From positions 1 to 61,690 of the IMG/VR virus record IMGVR_UViG_3300029986_000019: DNA of 61,690 bases; one strand, written 5' to 3'. Under the pieces are notes generated by a model. That model did not search any database, was not told the origin of the DNA, and worked only from the letters and a program-made list of their open reading frames with translations. Position 1 is the first letter of the stretch, and every line of letters begins with the position of its first letter. A program made the position numbers and the translations under genes. Positions 57,518 through 61,690 of the stretch are shown one piece after another. This stretch comes from a virus.

Positions 57518-57653
57518 AAAAATATTGATGGTTATACCACTCCAAACTATGCGCTATTTTGTCCTATCCACGAACTATCTACATGGTCCACCATGGCACT
57601 GCCGGCCTATCCTGCGCCTATCATGCCGGCCTATGATACGCTCAACAATCACT

Positions 57654-57683
57654 AGTCTACGACGACTAACCTATCGTTGTCAA
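57654..57683 (-). promoter_or_regulatory. Sigma70-type promoter
   Basis: Minus strand TTGACA (57683-57678), 18 bases, TAGACT (57659-57654). It points through the repeat array to the 274-residue and lysin genes, with a leader of about 700 bases. Confidence 0.5.
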
Positions 57684-58372
57684 GTCCGAATAATTCTAAC
57701 GAATTATGAACAGTTATTGATAGTTATTGACACTCCATCTATGCGTCCATCCAAATGCCTCAATCTGTATTAAACTATCTCATATTCGTGTCACATTAAC
57801 CCGTCAAACACCCGTCAATCAAGCCGGCATATCCTATAGCCTACTACTAACTAGACTATACGTTCTACCTACTAATCATACTATACACTCTAGTCTAGTT
57901 ACTAATAACTATACTACACGTTCTATCTAATCTACTCACTATACTGTAGTGTCTAGTTATCTTCGCTAGTGTGTGACTACTACCGTAGTATAAAGTATGC
58001 ACTAAACCCTATACTAGTTGTATGGTCACTACAGAGACATTACAGGCTATTCCTAAAAACCATGATATTGTACTCATTGTGTAATTTACTCTGTACAGAC
58101 TAAACTAGACCGTATGGTCTACTACCCCATATTCACCCCATACCCTAACTAAGTGTAGACTATACACTAACTCTGCTCATTATCACACTACAATCAACGC
58201 ACACATGCCTAAAAACCTACGTATAGGCAATCACTCCACAAAACCGCTATACCCGTCTCAAAACGCACTACAGGGCCGCGTAGAGCCATGTCCATAATCC
58301 TGCCTTATTCCACAAAATCCTACCCGACATATCCATTATGACCTATCCCATCTATAGCCCATCTATCCAGAC

Positions 58373-58402
58373 AAAAAAAAAGACTGTACCGAAGTACAGT
58401 CT
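58373..58402 (-). terminator. Rho-independent terminator with UUCG loop
   Basis: Minus strand AGACTGTAC-TTCG-GTACAGTCT then eight T. Ends the unit 58431-59062. Confidence 0.9.
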
Positions 58403-58430
58403 AATCTCTATTTTCGTCTCTCTCAAAAAT

Positions 58431-58682
58431 CTACGCGGAAATCTCTACTAAGTCCCTTTTCAATCCAGTAGGGACCATGTACATACCTACTACCCCATTG
58501 TACTGACTAAACCATATCCCATTGTTCCTATGCAGACCATTCAGTTCGTAGACAAGCATTTTAGCTTGCTTAAGTCTAGTTACCTCCGCCAGTTTAGATC
58601 CATCAGGATTGAAAACGTTCCATGTTCTCACTTTCCCGCCTAGTGTCCGATACCCTACTGCCCATGTGTACTCTGATTTCAT
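58431..58682 (-). CDS. Hypothetical protein, 83 aa
   Basis: Unrecognised. TWAVGYRTLGGKVRTWNVF and DGSKLAEVTRLKQAKMLVYE look like a small sheet plus helix. AAAGGT precedes the ATG. Third gene of a short early-type unit with its own promoter and terminator. Confidence 0.65.
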   Translation of the reverse strand: MKSEYTWAVGYRTLGGKVRTWNVFNPDGSKLAEVTRLKQAKMLVYELNGLHRNNGIWFSQYNGVVGMYMVPTGLKRDLVEISA

Positions 58683-58698
58683 AATTCTATACCTTTCC

Positions 58699-58827
58699 TT
58701 AGAACCAATACTTACGTGGTTGCATTATCCAGACTAGCAAACACACTATTGCCAGTATGCATAGCATCCTAATTAGACACTCTGCTATGCTACCTGAAAG
58801 TAACCATTCCAACATTGCATTCACCAC
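58699..58827 (-). CDS. Membrane microprotein, 42 aa (GTG start)
   Basis: GTG 58827 with GGAGG eight bases upstream, placed in the last codons of the preceding gene (stop TGA 58829-58831); stop TAA 58699. MVNAMLEWLLSGSIAECLIR continues into a hydrophobic helix (MLCILAIVCLLVWIM) and a short basic end. Single-span protein; function unknown. Confidence 0.7.
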   Translation of the reverse strand: MVNAMLEWLLSGSIAECLIRMLCILAIVCLLVWIMQPRKYWF

Positions 58828-58828
58828 A

Positions 58829-59062
58829 TCAGTTACCTCCCGAAAACCGAACAATACTAGTGATGTCAACTTGCACATCAGATTGATACCCTTTAGCTGT
58901 ATTCACTACAAACTGTTCTGTAATATCACTTTCACGAAGTACCAATGCTACACTATAGTCTATTTGCGCTATGCAAGTAAATCTATCCGTATAACATTGG
59001 CTCATGTGATTGTAAAACGACTGAGCACATGTTACATGTGCAAACGTAAACTTTATAGTCAT
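58829..59062 (-). CDS. Hypothetical protein, 77 aa
   Basis: Beta-rich with three cysteines in the first half (HVTCAQSF, QCYTDRFTC). First gene of the unit driven by the promoter at 59164-59193. Not recognised. Confidence 0.65.
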   Translation of the reverse strand: MTIKFTFAHVTCAQSFYNHMSQCYTDRFTCIAQIDYSVALVLRESDITEQFVVNTAKGYQSDVQVDITSIVRFSGGN

Positions 59063-59163
59063 TTTGTTACCTTTGTTTCCTGCGGTTCTGAGCCGCTAAA
59101 TTGTCAATGTGGCAGAATACCGGTTCAATACTGGTGTAGCTCGTCTATGCAAGCTACACGGTC

Positions 59164-59193
59164 ATTCTAACACCATTCCACAATCTTTGTCAA
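59164..59193 (-). promoter_or_regulatory. Sigma70-type promoter
   Basis: Minus strand TTGACA (59193-59188), 18 bases, TAGAAT (59169-59164). Drives the 77-, 42- and 83-residue genes. Confidence 0.8.
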
Positions 59194-59238
59194 GTCCACT
59201 TGGCGAACTATCCGAACATCCGCAAAAATGGCGGATAT

Positions 59239-59249
59239 TTTTCTGGGAA
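59239..59249 (-). promoter_or_regulatory. Dispersed palindromic motif copy
   Basis: TTTTCTGGGAA between two short units, preceded on the minus strand by ATATAATTCA. Followed by the inverted pair ATCCGC/GCGGAT (about 59217-59236). Confidence 0.55.
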
Positions 59250-59296
59250 TGAATTATATGGTCCGCGTCCGATTGCGACCGGTCTATAGTTCAGAC

Positions 59297-59328
59297 AAAA
59301 AAAAGGAACTAACCATTTGATTAGTTCC
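59297..59328 (-). terminator. Rho-independent terminator
   Basis: Minus strand GGAACTAA/TTAGTTCC, an eight-base loop, then eight T. Ends the single-gene unit of the 96-residue protein. Confidence 0.9.
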
Positions 59329-59351
59329 TTCTGTTCAATCCTATGTAGTGT

Positions 59352-59642
59352 CTAGTTTGCGCCGTATTGCTCATTGAAGCATTTTTCTGAACAGTAGCAC
59401 TCTTTACCCTGTTCTAACACTTGCGCCTCAAGCATATTCCAAAACGTACTACTGTCAGTGTTACCACCAAAATACTCTGCTTCAACTTCTGCCTTGACGG
59501 TCAGATATAGTTGTTTGTCAATTACAGCTATGCACTTGCTTGCGATATCCTTACTATCGCCGCAATGGTCACAAACAAAGTCGCGATACGACTTCTTGAT
59601 TGTAATACGTCGTAGATTGTCGAGATATAGATAGTTCGCCAT
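59352..59642 (-). CDS. Small protein with zinc-finger-like cysteines, 96 aa
   Basis: CDHCGDSKDIASKC (about 24-37) and CYCSEKCFNEQ near the end, with a helix between: a treble-clef or FCS-like metal site. Monocistronic with own promoter (59686-59715) and terminator. Role unknown. Confidence 0.7.
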   Translation of the reverse strand: MANYLYLDNLRRITIKKSYRDFVCDHCGDSKDIASKCIAVIDKQLYLTVKAEVEAEYFGGNTDSSTFWNMLEAQVLEQGKECYCSEKCFNEQYGAN

Positions 59643-59685
59643 GGAGTACCCCGTTCGTTTAAAGTCCGATGGACTAATACCTAAG

Positions 59686-59715
59686 ACTATACTCTAGTCT
59701 GCTAATCCTTGTCAA
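59686..59715 (-). promoter_or_regulatory. Sigma70-type promoter
   Basis: Minus strand TTGACA (59715-59710), 18 bases, TATAGT (59691-59686). Confidence 0.8.
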
Positions 59716-59726
59716 GCCCTTAGACC

Positions 59727-59758
59727 AAAAAAAAACCTACTCTCATTTTGAGAGTAGG
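59727..59758 (-). terminator. Rho-independent terminator
   Basis: Minus strand 10-bp stem CCTACTCTCA/TGAGAGTAGG with a three-base loop, then nine T. Ends the rightmost unit. Confidence 0.9.
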
Positions 59759-59782
59759 CTATAGTGTTTGGTTCGTCGTCGG

Positions 59783-60814
59783 CTATTTGCGAATTGGTGC
59801 CCTGCGAACGGCCTTTTTAGGCGCGCTAACAACCGGGTACAGAGTAAGTAGTTCTTCGTTGATACCGGTTAGCTTGCTAGTCTTTGGATTGACTATCTTA
59901 GCCTTGTCGGCATGCATCCAATGTTCAGGCTCGGAGTAGTAATCAACATACCCGGCAAGGTCATAAACGTCGTTATCGAGTTCACTTAGCGACTTACCGA
60001 AGATTTGGTATTCAAAGTCTTTAGGTTCCTCAATTACGCTATCCTCAACTTGCTTGCTGAACCGTTCCTCAGCTTGATACAATCGCTCTACACTCTTGTA
60101 GTAGCTGTTTTGACCAATCGGCGTGTAAGGATGTGACTTAGCATGTTCAATGCTGTACGCTAGACTACCTATCGCATTGTTAATCTGCGATAGTGCATAC
60201 TGTAGCTTATCACCTTCGCCGAAATTGTGCCAAACTTCGCGACCGTATCGCTCTTCTTTTGAAACCGGTTCGGCAACAACTTTAGGTTGCCTTGCCGTTG
60301 CAGTAGACTTCGGAGTGCTAGCACTTGCACTTGCCGTTGCAGTAATGCCGTTAGCCTTATTGTATGCACCCTTCGCTCTTGCATACCCCATGCGGTGGCC
60401 TTTTACAACCTTGGCATATTCCTCTGCTGTCTGCTTGCGTGTTTTGGCCGGAGTAGGATTATCTTCAAGCCATTGATCAATGGTCATAAACTCTTTTGGA
60501 GTTTTAGCCTTGACCGTAGGTTTTGCAATCGTTTGTGTACCCTTCGCAATGCTTGCGGCTGGTATCTTCGCCGTTCGTGCAGTAGACTTTACGGCAATTC
60601 CTGCTTTAATAGCGGGATCAAAATCCTCATCAGTGTCAGCAGGTTCATTCGCTTGTGCTTTAGCTTGAGCGTTGACTAGTCCTTTGACTTTGCCAAGTAC
60701 ACTTGTACCCTGCTTGACTGTCCATAGACCGTTAATCAGTGCAAGTACGTACTTTCCTGCATTTCCAACAGCAGTATAGCCACCGGAAGTGTTTTTTTTC
60801 CATATGAGTTCCAT
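59783..60814 (-). CDS. Basic Ala/Lys/Thr-rich protein, 343 aa
   Basis: Two folded ends joined by a long low-complexity middle. Residues 1-45 (WKKNTSGGYTAVGNAGKYVL) look like a small beta unit. About 55-190 are rich in Ala, Lys and Thr (STARTAKIPAASIAKGTQ). About 200-310 are helical and Tyr-rich (GSLAYSIEHAKSHPYTPIGQ), and the tail is basic (KKAVRRAPIRK). No family recognised; nucleic-acid or host-protein binding is possible. Confidence 0.65.
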   Translation of the reverse strand: MELIWKKNTSGGYTAVGNAGKYVLALINGLWTVKQGTSVLGKVKGLVNAQAKAQANEPADTDEDFDPAIKAGIAVKSTARTAKIPAASIAKGTQTIAKPTVKAKTPKEFMTIDQWLEDNPTPAKTRKQTAEEYAKVVKGHRMGYARAKGAYNKANGITATASASASTPKSTATARQPKVVAEPVSKEERYGREVWHNFGEGDKLQYALSQINNAIGSLAYSIEHAKSHPYTPIGQNSYYKSVERLYQAEERFSKQVEDSVIEEPKDFEYQIFGKSLSELDNDVYDLAGYVDYYSEPEHWMHADKAKIVNPKTSKLTGINEELLTLYPVVSAPKKAVRRAPIRK

Positions 60815-60869
60815 TTGTTTATAGTTCCTATCTTTTTGTGATTGCGATTGCGATTAGACTAAGGATAGA

Positions 60870-60900
60870 ACAGGCTAAACTAGTCTAGTGTTTAGCCTGT
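60870..60900. other. Intergenic hairpin
   Basis: Perfect 11-bp stem ACAGGCTAAAC/GTTTAGCCTGT with a TAGTCTAGT loop between the 77- and 343-residue genes. No U-tract; possible attenuator or RNA-stability element. Confidence 0.6.
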
Positions 60901-60911
60901 CATGAAGTAGA

Positions 60912-61145
60912 CTACTTACCGATAACGTTGACACTGATTGATACATCCAAACCAGCGTATTCAATACCCGCATCCTTAAATCCACTTGTAGTAGCAATGA
61001 TCTTGCTTTTGCCACTAGCGGACGGTTTAGGTACCTTATTGACTGGCAACGTAATGACAATGTAACCATTCTCGATTACTGTACCCTCAGTGAGGGTAGA
61101 CTTTGCAGTGCTTGCAGTGTTTGCGGATGTTTTTGCGACGGCCAT
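60912..61145 (-). CDS. Small beta-rich protein, 77 aa
   Basis: After an Ala/Ser/Thr leader, GYIVITLPVNKVPKPSASGK and the following ATTSGFKDAGIEYAGLDVSI give a compact sheet seen in a family of small phage and bacterial proteins of unknown role (PSASGKxxxxATT). First gene after the promoter at the window ends. Confidence 0.65.
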   Translation of the reverse strand: MAVAKTSANTASTAKSTLTEGTVIENGYIVITLPVNKVPKPSASGKSKIIATTSGFKDAGIEYAGLDVSISVNVIGK

Positions 61146-61430
61146 TTGATTAAGTTCCTTGTGTGTAGTGTGTGTGGTGATTAGATAGTTTTACAATGAT
61201 CTATACTCTAGCGTGTCATGTAGACACATTCAAGCGAATATAGTTGACACTGTAACTATAGAATTGTTGCAATTAACCGTGTAGTACGTTGCATGACGGG
61301 GTATAGCTGTCCCCGGCATACTTCCAGACCTACCCGGCAACGCTTGCTAACGTTTATAACCGAAATTGAATACAATGCACTAACCGTGTCTACTTTAGGG
61401 TAGCTTACGTTAGCGTATTGAGCATGAGAC
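61146..61430 (-). other. Long leader of the rightmost unit
   Basis: About 285 bases between promoter and first gene. A frame at 61256-61450 overlaps the promoter and has no ribosome site, so I do not call it. The region holds a 22-bp dyad TATAGTT-GACACTGT-AACTATA (61239-61260) that could bind a regulator. Confidence 0.5.
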
Positions 61431-61460
61431 ATAGTAGCATACCTTCTCAATTCTTGTCAA
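61431..61460 (-). promoter_or_regulatory. Sigma70-type promoter at the window joint
   Basis: Minus strand TTGACA (61460-61455, equal to bases 1-6), 18 bases, TACTAT (61436-61431). Upstream AT-rich sequence (1-49) loosely resembles the conserved block at 18307-18344. Confidence 0.7.
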
Positions 61461-61690
61461 GCCTATTTTCGAAAATAACTAAAAATAGTTTTGATCCATC
61501 TAGATTTACTCTAGATCCCATCTAAGCCACACAAAAAAAAGACTACCCGGTTAAGAGTAGTCTTTTTTTTTTTGTTTAAGGCGATCTAGAGGTAAATGTT
61601 ACCAGTTAACACTCTGAGTCTCATAATAGTACTTATCGCCTTCCCGATAGATACCTACTTCCGACAAAGACAAATGGTTCCAGAGTTCTA
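61455..61690. repeat. Terminal repeat, right copy
   Basis: 236 bases repeating 1-235, with eleven instead of ten T in the terminator tail. Includes the terminator (61533-61573). Confidence 0.95.
61599..61690 (-). CDS. Partial second copy of the 107-residue gene
   Basis: The last 30 codons and stop of the gene at 144-467, cut by the window end. Not an extra gene if the molecule is circular. Confidence 0.9.
   Translation of the reverse strand, partial: ELWNHLSLSEVGIYREGDKYYYETQSVNW

Larger units (their letters stand above)
56946..58430. other. Gene-free region with CTAG-rich repeats, candidate origin/control region
   Basis: About 1485 bases without a convincing gene; short plus-strand frames (e.g. 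57525-57773, 57727-57930) lack ribosome sites. It holds the repeat array 56988-57517, a palindrome at 57326-57377, a promoter at 57654-57683 and, at the right end, the terminator 58373-58402. Confidence 0.7.

Noticed and set aside
61256-61450. 64-residue minus-strand reading frame
   Set aside because: Its start lies within the promoter at 61431-61460, so it would not be transcribed from that start; no ribosome site.
1-61690. Prophage or temperate phage
   Set aside because: No integrase, excisionase, attachment-site core or divergent repressor/cro region; all genes are on one strand.

Overview
The window looks like one complete genome of a tailed phage with a long non-contractile tail (siphovirus-like). 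It is about 61.45 kb as a circle: bases 1-235 recur at 61455-61690 with one extra T in a poly-T run, so the two ends are the same locus. Every gene I can support lies on the minus strand and is read leftward. I see no integrase, excisionase or CI-like repressor, so a virulent lifestyle is likely. The host cannot be read directly. The tail-tip genes (DUF2460, DUF2163, NlpC/P60 and a large hub protein, in gene-transfer-agent order) suggest a Gram-negative, probably proteobacterial, host; this is inference.

Layout in transcription order, right to left. (1) 58.4-61.5 kb: three short units of small genes, each with its own TTGACA-type promoter and Rho-independent terminator. (2) 56.9-58.4 kb: a gene-free region with a repeated CTAGAGTTTAGG element and a long AT-rich palindrome, a candidate origin or control region. 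(3) 27-56 kb: the virion and lysis block. It holds an NlpC/P60 lysin, a possible small terminase, a membrane-anchored protein, the large terminase, portal, a gp7-like head protein, scaffold, decoration protein, major capsid, connector genes and tail tube. Then come a tail-assembly chaperone with a -1 frameshift, a 1805-residue tape measure, the tail-tip genes, a fibre-like protein and a holin. A terminator ends the block at 26936-26970. (4) 1.6-26.6 kb: replication, recombination and accessory genes. They include two SLOG/MoCo-like paralogues, zinc-ribbon and winged-helix proteins, an SNF2-type helicase, a RuvC-like nuclease, a family-4 uracil-DNA glycosylase, a PD-(D/E)XK exonuclease with a likely Fe-S cluster, a tRNA-Leu(UAG), a Sak4-like ATPase, a DUF669-like ssDNA-binding protein with acidic SH3-like repeats, family-A DNA polymerase, primase-helicase, and a NADAR plus DUF4326 pair. 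(5) 0.7-1.6 kb: a gene-free AT-rich region.

The genes make a self-sufficient replication and recombination system (polymerase, primase-helicase, SSB-like protein, annealing ATPase, exonuclease, resolvase, glycosylase) and a full morphogenesis set. Above this sit unexplained DNA signals. The main one is an 11-bp hyphenated palindrome, TTCCCAGAGAA with wider context TCATTCCCAGAGAAA, found about 40 times in both orientations, in genes in all frames and between genes. Others are a pair of MITE-like inverted-repeat elements (1242-1406 and 26797-26935), an iteron-like array at 56988-57517, and a promoter whose transcript should begin with a 13-bp stem just upstream of a SLOG gene. Four small genes (34, 57, 38 and 42 residues), an interrupted reading frame with an in-frame TGA, and the frameshifted tail chaperone were found by direct reading.
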